Positions 54,231 through 63,633 of a DNA stretch of 64,000 bases are shown piece by piece. Under the pieces are notes generated by a model. The model did not search any database. It saw only the letters and a list, made by a program, of their open reading frames with translations, and was not told the DNA's origin. Source of the DNA: Desulfotomaculaceae bacterium (GTDB lineage Bacteria; Bacillota; Desulfotomaculia; Desulfotomaculales; Pelotomaculaceae). The first letter of the stretch is position 1. Each line of letters starts with the position of its first letter. Location of the stretch: the NCBI GenBank assembly GCA_028702695.1, contig JAQVOH010000001.1, positions 71,756-135,755 on the forward strand. The letters are read 5' to 3'. A program made the position numbers and the translations under genes.

Positions 54231-55460
54231 ATGTTCGTAATAATAGAAAAAACACATTGTACCGGCTGCGAGGCCTGTCAAGCCAGTTGTCCCGTAGGAG
54301 CCATCGAAATAGATGGAGGAATTGCCACAATTACAGATAAATGTACCTGTTGTGGAGCCTGCGTGGAAGAATGTCCGGTACAAGCCATTAAGTTGGAAAA
54401 TGAAAATAATAACATTGCACCTGCCAAAGAAGCATTTCACCTGGGAGCCTATCAGGGCGTCTGGGTCTTTGCCGAGCTGCGGCAAGGGACAATAATGAAT
54501 ATAGCACTGGAGCTGTTAGGCGAAGGCAGAAAGCTGGCAGATACCCTGGGCGTGGAGTTGGGTGCTGTTTTAATCGGAAATAAAGTCGAACCACTTGCCC
54601 AAGATCTGTTTGCTTATGGCGCTGACGTCGTATACTTGGTTGAAAATGCAGAACTTGAAAATTACAGGACAGAAAGTTACTGTGCTGCCTTGGAAAAGTT
54701 GATCAAAACCTACAAACCGGAAATTCTTCTGATTGGGGCTACAAATATCGGTCGGGATTTAGGCCCGCGATTAGCCGGGAGAGTCCGTACTGGACTGACT
54801 GCGGACTGCACCGTACTGGATATCGATACCGAAAAGCGGCTTTTAAACCAGACCCGGCCTGCCTTTGGCGGTAATATTATGGCAACCATCATTTGCCCCG
54901 ACACCAGACCTCAGCTGGCTACCGTAAGATCGGGCGTGATGAAAAAAGCTACTCCGGATTTTAACCGGACCGGGAGAATAATAAAAGCCATTTATCCACC
55001 TGATGTTAAAGTCCGAACTATTGTCAGAGATATTGTAAAGGAAGCCAAAAAAATTGTTAACCTGGAAGAAGCTCAAATAATTGTGTCCGGCGGACGTGGT
55101 GTTGGCGGGCCTGAAGGCTTTAAGTTGTTGGAGGAAGTAGCTGCCCGTCTAGGCGCAATCGTAGGCGCCTCACGTGGCGCCGTTGATTCCGGGTGGATTC
55201 CCTCCAATCACCAGGTTGGTCAGACAGGCAAAACAGTACATCCAAAGCTCTATATTGCTTGCGGAATTTCCGGAGCTATCCAGCACTTAGCCGGGATGCA
55301 ACACTCCTCTGTTATCGTGGCTATTAATAAAAATTCCAGTGCCCCGATATTCAAAATTGCTGATTATGGCATTGTGGGTGACCTTTTCAAGGTCCTGCCT
55401 GCACTGCTGGATACGCTGAAAGAAATAACCAACGGCAACAAAGAGTCCAGCGCAATATGA
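54231..55460 (+). CDS. etfA: Electron transfer flavoprotein subunit alpha with N-terminal 2[4Fe-4S] ferredoxin domain
   Basis: 409 aa. The N-terminus has two CxxCxxC…CP clusters (CTGCEACQASCPVGA and CTCCGACVEECPVQA), then the EtfA domain (LLIGATNIGRDLGPRLA) and C-terminal FAD domain (SGGRGVGGPEGF, VGQTGKTVHPKLYIACGISG). The fused ferredoxin could accept electrons during bifurcation. GAGAGG before ATG. Ends at a perfect terminator. Confidence 0.95.
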   Translation: MFVIIEKTHCTGCEACQASCPVGAIEIDGGIATITDKCTCCGACVEECPVQAIKLENENNNIAPAKEAFHLGAYQGVWVFAELRQGTIMNIALELLGEGRKLADTLGVELGAVLIGNKVEPLAQDLFAYGADVVYLVENAELENYRTESYCAALEKLIKTYKPEILLIGATNIGRDLGPRLAGRVRTGLTADCTVLDIDTEKRLLNQTRPAFGGNIMATIICPDTRPQLATVRSGVMKKATPDFNRTGRIIKAIYPPDVKVRTIVRDIVKEAKKIVNLEEAQIIVSGGRGVGGPEGFKLLEEVAARLGAIVGASRGAVDSGWIPSNHQVGQTGKTVHPKLYIACGISGAIQHLAGMQHSSVIVAINKNSSAPIFKIADYGIVGDLFKVLPALLDTLKEITNGNKESSAI

Positions 55461-55500
55461 ATTATTAGTTCATGTCACTATATAGCTGAAACTGTATAAT

Positions 55501-55552
55501 AAACAAGAAACCTCCCGGGGTATCCAGACTACTCCCGGGAGGTTTCTTGTTT
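55501..55552. terminator. Perfect bidirectional terminator between etfA and the SleB-like gene
   Basis: A 19-bp perfect stem AAACAAGAAACCTCCCGGG with its complement around a 14-nt loop. Its arms (AAGAAACCTCC/GGAGGTTTCTT) resemble the terminator at 52000-52046. Confidence 0.93.
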
Positions 55553-55554
55553 GC

Positions 55555-56355
55555 TTAATAGGTGAACACATGTTTACCTATAATTTTGCTCAAAGGCCGG
55601 GACCATAACCATTTACTCTTAACATAATTAGCGAAAAAGTAAATCGCTCCGTTTGTGGGGTCCCAACCATTCAAGGCATCCTTTGCCGCGTTGATGGAAT
55701 CGTTGCTGGCCGGCATATTGATTCGTCCATTCTGTACAGGTTCAAATTGGTATGTACCGTCCCCGTACTGGTAGATTACAGCCTGAATTGATTTTGGGAA
55801 ATTAGCATTGGCAACCCGGTTTAGAACCACGGCTCCGACAGCAACCTTTCCCTCATAAGGCTCCCCTTCCGCCTCGGCTGTTATCAGCTTGGCCAGAAGG
55901 TTAACGACTTCAGCGCTTGGACGCTGAAAATTACCACCCCTGCTCACATTTGTCGACTTTTCCCCTGAGGAAGCACTGGTAACTACAGGTATGGTCAGCG
56001 TCAAACCCGGGTAAATGGTTGCATCGTACAGGCCATTTGTAGACATAATTGCCTTGTAATTTACACCAAATTGTATACCGATCAAGTAAAGGGTATCTCC
56101 CGCCTTAACGGTATAGGATGTTCCTCTGCCAGAGCTTTTTTCAGGGACATAGAGCTGTTGACCGGAGTAGATCAATGAACTCTGGATTTTGTTGGCTACC
56201 ATAAGTGAATTCAGGGCAATACCATAATCGCGGCTGATGGTGTAGAGGCTTTCCCCTGGAGAAACAGTATGGGTAGCAGAATAAGATACACCAGGCGCTA
56301 TAAACGACCCTATCAAAACAAAAAGGCCCATGAGCACACGGGTAACCAAGGACAT
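55555..56355 (-). CDS. LysM cell-wall hydrolase, SleB type
   Basis: 266 aa: signal peptide, two LysM repeats (THTVSPGESLYTISRDYG and YTVKAGDTLYLIGIQFG) and a C-terminal hydrolase_2 (SleB-like) domain with ITAEAEGEPYEGKVAVGAVVLNR and GAIYFFAN. Cuts cortex or cell-wall peptidoglycan. AAGGAGGAATTAT before ATG. Its leader carries the c-di-AMP riboswitch. Confidence 0.94.
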   Translation of the reverse strand: MSLVTRVLMGLFVLIGSFIAPGVSYSATHTVSPGESLYTISRDYGIALNSLMVANKIQSSLIYSGQQLYVPEKSSGRGTSYTVKAGDTLYLIGIQFGVNYKAIMSTNGLYDATIYPGLTLTIPVVTSASSGEKSTNVSRGGNFQRPSAEVVNLLAKLITAEAEGEPYEGKVAVGAVVLNRVANANFPKSIQAVIYQYGDGTYQFEPVQNGRINMPASNDSINAAKDALNGWDPTNGAIYFFANYVKSKWLWSRPLSKIIGKHVFTY

Positions 56356-56366
56356 ATAATTCCTCC

Positions 56367-56488
56367 TTCGGCCTCCGGGTTAGCTGACGGGTTTGGGTAG
56401 AGGGCCCCCTATGATTTGATCGTTCAAATCAATTCACCCCAAAAACATTTGTCCCCCGTACCCCGTATAATCCGGGGATTCGGCCAAT
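56367..56488 (-). promoter_or_regulatory. c-di-AMP (ydaO/yuaA-type) riboswitch
   Basis: On the minus strand I read GGCCGAATC…, GGGGGACAAATG, TTTTGGGGTGAAT, a variable stem, AGGGGCCCTCT and ACCCAAACCCGTCAGCTAACC then GGAGGCC. These are the conserved ydaO blocks in the right order, ending just before the SleB-like gene. Such riboswitches often control cell-wall hydrolases. High c-di-AMP turns the gene off. Confidence 0.92.
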
Positions 56489-56698
56489 TTTTCTATTATC
56501 ATACACTTTTCCCGTTTGCTTGGACAACCCACAATATCTGGCAGCGTTCAATAATTGGCAATTATGACCAGGTTAATATGATATATGGCACTATTGCTGG
56601 GACTCTAACCCACATCACTTTTTGATTTTGGCAATCTACTGCTTGACAGTTTTAAAAGCCGGTTAGGTGTACAAGATATAGAGAAGGAGGTGTATAGC

Positions 56699-56851
56699 AT
56701 GAGTTTAATTGCCAGGTTAATGGATAGAAGAAATAGAAGGGTTATTTCCAATTTAGCTCAGAAGCAAGAAGGGCATCTTGACGATGCTGAAAACGTTGCC
56801 GGTGAACTATTTGAAAAAGGTGCTTATACTAATGGCATTCAGGACCTATAA
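56699..56851 (+). CDS. 50-aa charged small protein
   Basis: Strong ribosome site GAAGGAGGTG just before ATG, 50 codons to TAA. MSLIARLMDRRNRRVISNLAQKQEG begins with a short amphipathic basic helix; the rest is acidic (DDAENVAGELFEKGAYTNG). It looks like a soluble helical peptide. TTGACA (56643) upstream is a possible -35 element. Too short for the ORF track. Family unknown. Confidence 0.7.
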   Translation: MSLIARLMDRRNRRVISNLAQKQEGHLDDAENVAGELFEKGAYTNGIQDL

Positions 56852-56885
56852 ATCTTTTTTATAAACCATGACAATCGTCATTAAA

Positions 56886-56915
56886 GAGCACGTTGATTGT
56901 TACTTCAACGTGCTC
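56886..56915. terminator. Hairpin between the 50-aa gene and carB
   Basis: GAGCACGTTGA and TCAACGTGCTC form an 11-bp stem. The U-tract is weak on both strands, so terminator strength is uncertain. Confidence 0.55.
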
Positions 56916-56943
56916 CTTAGATCATATCCGGTATGGACTGTGT

Positions 56944-59900
56944 TTATAGGGTAATATCCGCATGATATTCCTGTAAGGATTTTATATTGTCTGACTGAAA
57001 ACTATTTTCTTTATATGCCGCGATACCTTTGGCACTCGCGAAGGCTGCTGCCAGGGTGGTGATATACGGAACGTTATATTTGATTGCTGTCTTGCGGATA
57101 TAAGAGTCATCATCTTGGCTGCGTTTCCCGGACGGGGTGTTGATCACCAGGTTGATCTCCTTATTGGTAATGCCATCGCCGATATTGGGACGGCCTTGAG
57201 ATATTTTTTTAATTTCTTCGGATTGGATCCCATTTTCTTTCAGGAAATTGTGGGTACCTTGCGTCGCTTTAATATTAAAGCCCAGCTTGGTAAATTCCCT
57301 GGCCGTTTCCAGTACACCCGGTTTATCCTGATCGGGTACACTGATCAGCACGGTTCCGGCTATGGGAAGGGGCGTCTTGGTGGCTTCTTGCGCTTTAAAA
57401 TAGGCCAGACCAAATGAATCCGCAATTCCTAATACTTCACCGGTGGAACGCATTTCCGGTCCCAGCACCGGATCGACTTCCTGGAACATATTAAACGGGA
57501 AGACTGCCTCTTTGACCCCAAAATGTGGAATTCTTCTTGAAACCAGTGTGTTGACAGAGGACTTTTGACCGGTTTTTGCTGCCAACATGATTTCTGTGGC
57601 AATGCGAGCCATCGAAACATTACAGACTTTGGACACCAGGGGAACGGTGCGTGAAGCTCTCGGGTTGGCTTCCAGAACATACACCTTGTCACCGGCAATG
57701 GCGTACTGCATATTCATCAGTCCCACCACGTTCAGCTCTCTGGCAATCTTCTTGGTGTATTCCACAATAGTTTCAATATGTCCGGCTTCGATACTGATCG
57801 GCGGAATCACACAGGCTGAGTCGCCAGAGTGGATGCCAGCCAATTCAATATGCTCCATGACCGCAGGCACAAAAGCGTCAGTGCCATCGGCGATGGCGTC
57901 CGCTTCTGCTTCAATCGCGTTCTTCAGGAATCTATCGATCAGAATTGGTCTTTCCGGGGTAACCCCTACGGCAGCAGCCAGGTACTGGCGGAGCATTTCC
58001 TCATCGTAAACCACTTCCATGCCGCGGCCGCCCAAAACATATGAAGGCCGGACCATTAAAGGATAACCAATCCGGTTGGCAATTGATAGGGCTTCCTCAA
58101 TATTTACCGCCATACCGGATTCCGGCATAGGAATATCAAGTTTCTCCATGATCTGGCGGAAGCGGTCTCGGTCTTCGGCCAGGTCGATCGTTTCAGGTGT
58201 TGTGCCGAGGATTTTAACCCCGGCTTTAGCCAGTTCTCCGGCGATATTTAAAGGGGTCTGACCTCCGAACTGAACGATGACCCCCAGCGGCTTTTCCTTT
58301 TCGTAGATACTCAGCACATCTTCCACGGTCAGTGGTTCAAAGTACAGCTTATCCGATGTGTCATAATCGGTGGAAACCGTTTCAGGATTGCAGTTGACAA
58401 TCACGGTTTCATAGCCCAGATCGCGCAGGGCAAAGGCCGCATGTACGCAGCAGTAGTCAAACTCAATGCCCTGACCGATCCGGTTGGGCCCTCCGCCCAG
58501 GATCATCACTTTCTGCCGGCCGCTGGATGAGCTCTGGTCAGGAGCGTTGTAGGTGGAAAAATAGTAGGCTGCGTTTTCGACACCGCTGACCGGGACAGCT
58601 TCCCAGCCTTCGATTATCCCTAAAGATACCCTACGCTGACGAATTTCGGTTTCCGGCACCTTTAATAGCTTGGCAAGATAACGGTCGGCAAAACCGTCCT
58701 TTTTAGCCTGAACCAGCAGTTCGTCCGGCAGTTGCCCCTGCTTGCACTTGAGAATCTCTTCTTCCAGCAAAACAAGTTCTTTCATTTGCTGAATAAACCA
58801 TGTTTTGATATGGGTCAGCCGTTTGAGCTGTTCGACATCCGCACCTTTGCGTAAGGCCTCATACATGATAAACTGACGTTCACTCGATGGCTCTGCGAGT
58901 AGCGACAGTAATTCTTCGAGGGAGCGCCGGTTAAAATCCTTAGCGAAACCTAAACCGTAACGATTGATTTCAAGGGATCGGATGGCTTTTTGCATAGTTT
59001 CTTTATAGTTTTTGCCAATGCTCATGACTTCGCCGACCGCCCGCATCTGTGTCCCCAGTTTGTCAATAGAACCGGGGAATTTTTCAAAGGCCCAGCGGGC
59101 AAACTTGATAACCACATAATCACCGGAAGGGGTGTATTTATCCAGGGTTCCATCCCGCCAGTAAGGAATTTCGTCAAGGGTCAAACCAGCTGCTAACATG
59201 GACGAAATCAAAGCAATGGGAAAGCCGGTGGCTTTGGAAGCTAACGCTGACGATCGGGAAGTGCGAGGATTTATTTCAATAATAACTACCCGGCCGGTTT
59301 TGGGATCGTGGGCAAACTGAACATTAGTTCCACCAACTACTTCTATGGCTTCCACAACGTCATAGGAGTATTTCTGCAATCGTTGTTGAAGCTCAGGACT
59401 GATTGTCAGCATCGGTGCCGAGCAAAAGGAATCCCCCGTATGCACACCCATGGCGTCAATGTTTTCAATAAAACAAACTGTAATCATCTGGTTTTTAGCG
59501 TCCCGAACGATCTCCAATTCCAGTTCTTCCCAACCCAGTACTGATTCCTCGACCAGGATTTGTCCAACCATACTAGCGGCGATGCCGCGATTGGCGATAG
59601 TCTTCAACTCTTCAACATTATAAACCAGACCACCACCAGTGCCTCCCATGGTGTAGGCGGGGCGTATAACCACCGGATATCCAAGTTCCCCCGCTATTTT
59701 TTCAGCTTCCTCAACACTATAGGCCGGCTTGCTGCGAGGCATTTCAATCCCCAGCCGGTTCATCGTTTTTTTGAAGGCGATACGGTCTTCACCACGTTCA
59801 ATAGCGTCAATTTGCACACCGATGACTTTGACTGCGTATTTTTCTAAAACACCAGCCTTGTTTAGTTCCGAACACAAGTTTAAAGCCGACTGACCGCCTA

Positions 59901-60168
59901 AATTCGGCAACAGCGCGTCAGGCCTTTCTTTAGATATTATGTCAGACAGGCTTCTTAAATTTAGCGGTTCAATATAGGTTACATCCGCGATTCCCGGGTC
60001 CGTCATAATTGTAGCTGGATTGGAATTGACTAGAACAATTTGATAACCTAGTTTTCGCAAGGCTTTGCAAGCCTGGGTACCGGAATAGTCAAATTCACAA
60101 GCCTGTCCAATCACAATCGGCCCTGAACCAATGATGAGAATTTTGTGGATGTCGGTTCTTTTTGGCAT
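56944..60168 (-). CDS. carB: Carbamoyl-phosphate synthase large subunit
   Basis: 1074 aa, full length. Two homologous ATP-grasp halves (GSGPIVIGQACEFDYSGTQA near the start; GGGPNRIGQGIEFDYCC near 550), GGTGGG loops, and a C-terminal MGS-type allosteric domain (GTHNFLKENGI). Makes carbamoyl phosphate for pyrimidines and arginine. Here carB stands alone; carA must be elsewhere, which is unusual but known. Confidence 0.97.
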   Translation of the reverse strand: MPKRTDIHKILIIGSGPIVIGQACEFDYSGTQACKALRKLGYQIVLVNSNPATIMTDPGIADVTYIEPLNLRSLSDIISKERPDALLPNLGGQSALNLCSELNKAGVLEKYAVKVIGVQIDAIERGEDRIAFKKTMNRLGIEMPRSKPAYSVEEAEKIAGELGYPVVIRPAYTMGGTGGGLVYNVEELKTIANRGIAASMVGQILVEESVLGWEELELEIVRDAKNQMITVCFIENIDAMGVHTGDSFCSAPMLTISPELQQRLQKYSYDVVEAIEVVGGTNVQFAHDPKTGRVVIIEINPRTSRSSALASKATGFPIALISSMLAAGLTLDEIPYWRDGTLDKYTPSGDYVVIKFARWAFEKFPGSIDKLGTQMRAVGEVMSIGKNYKETMQKAIRSLEINRYGLGFAKDFNRRSLEELLSLLAEPSSERQFIMYEALRKGADVEQLKRLTHIKTWFIQQMKELVLLEEEILKCKQGQLPDELLVQAKKDGFADRYLAKLLKVPETEIRQRRVSLGIIEGWEAVPVSGVENAAYYFSTYNAPDQSSSSGRQKVMILGGGPNRIGQGIEFDYCCVHAAFALRDLGYETVIVNCNPETVSTDYDTSDKLYFEPLTVEDVLSIYEKEKPLGVIVQFGGQTPLNIAGELAKAGVKILGTTPETIDLAEDRDRFRQIMEKLDIPMPESGMAVNIEEALSIANRIGYPLMVRPSYVLGGRGMEVVYDEEMLRQYLAAAVGVTPERPILIDRFLKNAIEAEADAIADGTDAFVPAVMEHIELAGIHSGDSACVIPPISIEAGHIETIVEYTKKIARELNVVGLMNMQYAIAGDKVYVLEANPRASRTVPLVSKVCNVSMARIATEIMLAAKTGQKSSVNTLVSRRIPHFGVKEAVFPFNMFQEVDPVLGPEMRSTGEVLGIADSFGLAYFKAQEATKTPLPIAGTVLISVPDQDKPGVLETAREFTKLGFNIKATQGTHNFLKENGIQSEEIKKISQGRPNIGDGITNKEINLVINTPSGKRSQDDDSYIRKTAIKYNVPYITTLAAAFASAKGIAAYKENSFQSDNIKSLQEYHADITL

Positions 60169-60325
60169 ATTTATCCTCTTTTCTCTTCTCAGCTATATTA
60201 AGATCTATTAACAAAAAATTATATCAAAAAAATAATAAATTTGTAAGGTTTTATAGTCGCGATTATTTATAAGAAACCTTCAGGCATTTTGCACGTCCCA
60301 CTTCTAACCAAAAAACCCATGAAAA

Positions 60326-60349
60326 AGCAAGTAGAAAATACTACTTGCT
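60326..60349 (-). terminator. Terminator after cinA
   Basis: AGCAAGTAG-TATTTT-CTACTTGCT with a following TTTTC on the minus strand, about 80 nt past the cinA stop. Confidence 0.7.
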
Positions 60350-60427
60350 CAATCTCTTTACATGGTATGGCCTACTAGTTTTGATGTAGGTGCAATTTCA
60401 ATCGTATTTACACGGCTTAGTGAAGCC

Positions 60428-61660
60428 CTACCCAATCTTCTGCAGTACCCGCCAAAGATGTACCAAAGCCGCTTCCGCCCCGCGGCGGTCAACCTGGCTC
60501 TTGTTGTCCCAGAGCTGGATTTCCTTCACTAGGACATCATCCCCTAAATCAATACCTATTGTCATCATGTTCATGTCCCTTTCCTGGGTTTCCTGCAGAC
60601 TTGGTCCCAGGACGGCAATACCGATGCTGCTGCCGGTCAGGCTACGTACGGTACGAGCCAGTTGCTCCGCATCTTTTTTGGCTGTAGATCCCTGCGGCCG
60701 GGACAATTTATGAGACAAACCCTGCAGGCCCGGCGCCTGCCCACCCAGAACCACTCCACCAGCAAATACCTGGGCTGACAATGGTTCGGCCGATAACATA
60801 TGGGCCAATAGGCCGCCGCTGAACTCCTCCACCACCGCCACGTTCTTACCTCTGCGGGCCAGTATTTGGCCGATCACACCCGGCATGGTATCCCTATCTG
60901 CGCCAAAAATATGGTTACCGATACGCTGTCGCAGGGTGTTTTCCATAGCGGCAATATCCCGGCGGGCGATCAGCTCATCCTCAGCTTTGGCGGTGATACT
61001 AAGATCAATATAACTGCCTTTAACACAGGTGGATACAGTCGGATGTGAGCTTTTGAACAAGTCTCCCAGTGATTGAGCCAGAAACGATTCACCGATGCCG
61101 CATATTTTCAGCACACGGGAATGGATAATGCCCAGGTCCTCCGGGAAGCGAGACCTCAAGTACGGAATCACCTGCTCGTCAAGCATACAGTTGAATTCGA
61201 ACGGCGGTCCCGGCAACAGAAAGAAGATCTTGCCCTGCTGTTCCAGGACTATTCCCGGGGCAACACCTACGCGGTTATCCAGGGCTTTACCACCCAGGGG
61301 TACGAGCGCCTGTTTCATGTTAACCTCCGGCATGGTGATGCCGCGCGCCAGGTAAATCCGCCGCACTATGTTCAGGGCGGTTTCATCCTGGACAAGTGGG
61401 ATCTGTAGGGCTTCACTCAGGGCATCGCGGCTTACATCATCCTCTGTTGGCCCCAACCCACCCCCTAAGAAAATCAGGTCGGCTCTGGCGGCAGCCTGAC
61501 GTATGGCCTGAGCAAAACGATCCCGGTTATCCCCCACGGTTATCTGGTGGTATGAATCAATTCCCATGGAAGCAAGGGTTTGCTGGATATACTGGCCGTT
61601 GATATTAAATATCTGCCCTAGCAGTAGTTCTGTCCCGCTAAAAATAACTTCGGCAATCAT
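60428..61660 (-). CDS. cinA: CinA-family protein with degenerate deamidase half
   Basis: 410 aa. The N-terminal MoCF/COG1058 domain (FSGTELLLGQIFNINGQYI, GGLGPTEDDVSRDAL) is intact; it hydrolyses ADP-ribose-type nucleotides in relatives. The C-terminal PncC-like domain should show ESCTGG, where Ser is catalytic for NMN deamidation. Here it is VEEFSGGLLAH, so the Ser is gone and deamidase activity is unlikely. ATG after GGGGGAAGG. Confidence 0.88.
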   Translation of the reverse strand: MIAEVIFSGTELLLGQIFNINGQYIQQTLASMGIDSYHQITVGDNRDRFAQAIRQAAARADLIFLGGGLGPTEDDVSRDALSEALQIPLVQDETALNIVRRIYLARGITMPEVNMKQALVPLGGKALDNRVGVAPGIVLEQQGKIFFLLPGPPFEFNCMLDEQVIPYLRSRFPEDLGIIHSRVLKICGIGESFLAQSLGDLFKSSHPTVSTCVKGSYIDLSITAKAEDELIARRDIAAMENTLRQRIGNHIFGADRDTMPGVIGQILARRGKNVAVVEEFSGGLLAHMLSAEPLSAQVFAGGVVLGGQAPGLQGLSHKLSRPQGSTAKKDAEQLARTVRSLTGSSIGIAVLGPSLQETQERDMNMMTIGIDLGDDVLVKEIQLWDNKSQVDRRGAEAALVHLWRVLQKIG

Positions 61661-61691
61661 CTGTTTGTCCTTCCCCCTGCGTCCGGCCCGC

Positions 61692-62375
61692 TTACGGTAA
61701 TATGCTGCGACCGGTTTCCTGATTTAGTTCTGTTTTTTCCACTGTAATCCCATTTAAAAAAATATCAAACAGTGCCTGGATGGTTTCTTCCGGAGAAAGA
61801 TTGTTTTCCATAATGAAGTTGGGGTTAACCACAGCCCTGATGCCGGCCAGGAGCGCAGCGGTAAAGATTTTGGGGTTTACCTTGCGAAAACAGTCCTCCC
61901 CGTTACCCATCAAAAGCTCTTCGAAGATATGCTGGATTTTTTCCGCTCTGAACTGTTCAACGCTCTCCCAAAGCTGTGGGTAATATTTTTGCACATCGTG
62001 TAGTGCCTGCGGCTGAATCTGCGTAATATTTTGCAGGACTACCCCTATGGCGCCTGTGATTTTTTCGATAGGATGAACTGATGCTTCCACGGCCTTCCTG
62101 GTATCTTTCTCGATACCGCACATTAAGTCCTCCATCACGCTTACAATGATTTCTTCTTTGCTCCTGAAATAACGGTAAATGGTCCGCTTGCTGATGCCGG
62201 TGACGGCGACCAAATCATCCACGGTGACCCTGGAAAAACCGCGTTCCTTGGCCTGGTCTTTTAAAGCAGCCGTGATCCTTTGACGATAGTCTATTGAGAT
62301 ACACCCCCCTGTTGGTTTGGGGTAACCATTCGGTAGTCGGTCGTAAGACGCCGGACGTATATTCTGCATTTGCAC
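61692..62375 (-). CDS. TetR/AcrR-family regulator
   Basis: 227 aa. An N-terminal helix-turn-helix (VTVDDLVAVTGISKRTIYRYFRSKEEII) and a helical ligand-binding half. It probably controls the ABC-2 exporter genes, which lie just upstream on the same strand (62523 onward). The real start may be nearer to residue 27, after GGGGGG. Confidence 0.88.
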   Translation of the reverse strand: MQMQNIRPASYDRLPNGYPKPTGGCISIDYRQRITAALKDQAKERGFSRVTVDDLVAVTGISKRTIYRYFRSKEEIIVSVMEDLMCGIEKDTRKAVEASVHPIEKITGAIGVVLQNITQIQPQALHDVQKYYPQLWESVEQFRAEKIQHIFEELLMGNGEDCFRKVNPKIFTAALLAGIRAVVNPNFIMENNLSPEETIQALFDIFLNGITVEKTELNQETGRSILP

Positions 62376-62522
62376 CTTTACAATGAATTATCTAAGCTCG
62401 TTTTAATGTATGCGCGATTTCATTCGCATTTGCACTTGAAGCAGTTTATTTTAAGAGATTCATGCTGCAATTCGCACCCACATTAGACAAATCTACTGAG
62501 ACTCTGCTATCATGAGCAGAAA

Positions 62523-63632
62523 TCACGCTACCTTTTTCTTGAATTTGAGGATGGCCAGGGTCATCAGGATAATTGAAAAAACGAGCAGTGCCGCAACCTG
62601 GGATACTAGATACTGAAAACCGATGCCTTTCAAGACGATGCCCCTGATGATCGTCAAGTAATAAGTCAGAGGAATCAGATTGCCAACATATTGAATAATC
62701 TTTGGCATGGCTTCCCTGGGAAACATGAAGCCGGACAGCATGATGCTCGGGAGCAGAACCATGAAAGACATCTGGGTAGCCTGCATCTGGGTTTTGGCAA
62801 TATTGGAGATAAAAATACCAATCCCTAAAGAGGCGGTGATAAAGAAAAGAGTAAGCAGATACAACTGCAGCAAACTGCCCCGGATGGGGACATTAAACAA
62901 CAGCACTCCTACCAGGAGGGCTACGGTAATTTGTACATAGCCCAATGCAATGTAGGGGACGATTTTGCCGATCATCAGTTCATAGGGACGCATGGGCGTG
63001 ACCATCAGTTGCTCCAGGGTCCCCCGTTCACGCTCCCGGACGATACCCATCGAGGTCAGCATCACCATGGTCATGGTTACGATAATACCCAGTATGGCGG
63101 GGACCATGTAATATGCCGTGACGCCATCCGGGTTGTACCAGGGGCGCACTCTGATGTCGTAAGGCAGGCTCTGAATATGCGCCCTTTGCACCAGGATGTT
63201 TTGTGACTTCAAAAGGCCGATGGAATTGGCTATGGCCAGCGCGGAATTTGCCACCATATTGTCCGAGGCGTCAACGATCACCTGCACCTGAGCGGTCTTG
63301 CCGCTTCGCACGTTCTGGGCAAAATCAGCCGGGAAGATAATACCGGCTTTGGCCTGTCCGCTGTCAATTAATTTTGTTAAGTCACTGTAGCCCTTAGCGA
63401 CGTAATTTATGTCAAAGTAACCGGAGGCGCTGAAGGATTCCAGCAGGTCCCGGCTTTCCTGCGAAATGGATTGGTCAAAAACAGCAGTGGGGATGTGCTT
63501 AACATCTGTCTGGATGGCATAGCCGAAAAGGATCAGTTGGAACAGGGGCAACATGAAGGTTATGCCCAGGGTCAGCCGATCCCGCATCAGCTGCAGAAAC
63601 TCTTTTTTGATAATAGCCAGGATTCTGCTCAT
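62523..63632 (-). CDS. ABC-2 type export permease (YhhJ/YbhR-like)
   Basis: About 369 aa. One N-terminal membrane helix (RLTLGITFMLPLFQLILFGYAI), a large extracellular domain, then five helices with RERERGTLEQLMVTPMRPYELMIGK, the hallmark of this family. ATG 63632 has GCAGGTG upstream; the listed start is 22 codons early and runs into the ATPase gene. Exports drugs or lipids; substrate unknown. Confidence 0.9.
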   Translation of the reverse strand: MSRILAIIKKEFLQLMRDRLTLGITFMLPLFQLILFGYAIQTDVKHIPTAVFDQSISQESRDLLESFSASGYFDINYVAKGYSDLTKLIDSGQAKAGIIFPADFAQNVRSGKTAQVQVIVDASDNMVANSALAIANSIGLLKSQNILVQRAHIQSLPYDIRVRPWYNPDGVTAYYMVPAILGIIVTMTMVMLTSMGIVRERERGTLEQLMVTPMRPYELMIGKIVPYIALGYVQITVALLVGVLLFNVPIRGSLLQLYLLTLFFITASLGIGIFISNIAKTQMQATQMSFMVLLPSIMLSGFMFPREAMPKIIQYVGNLIPLTYYLTIIRGIVLKGIGFQYLVSQVAALLVFSIILMTLAILKFKKKVA

Positions 63633-63633
63633 C

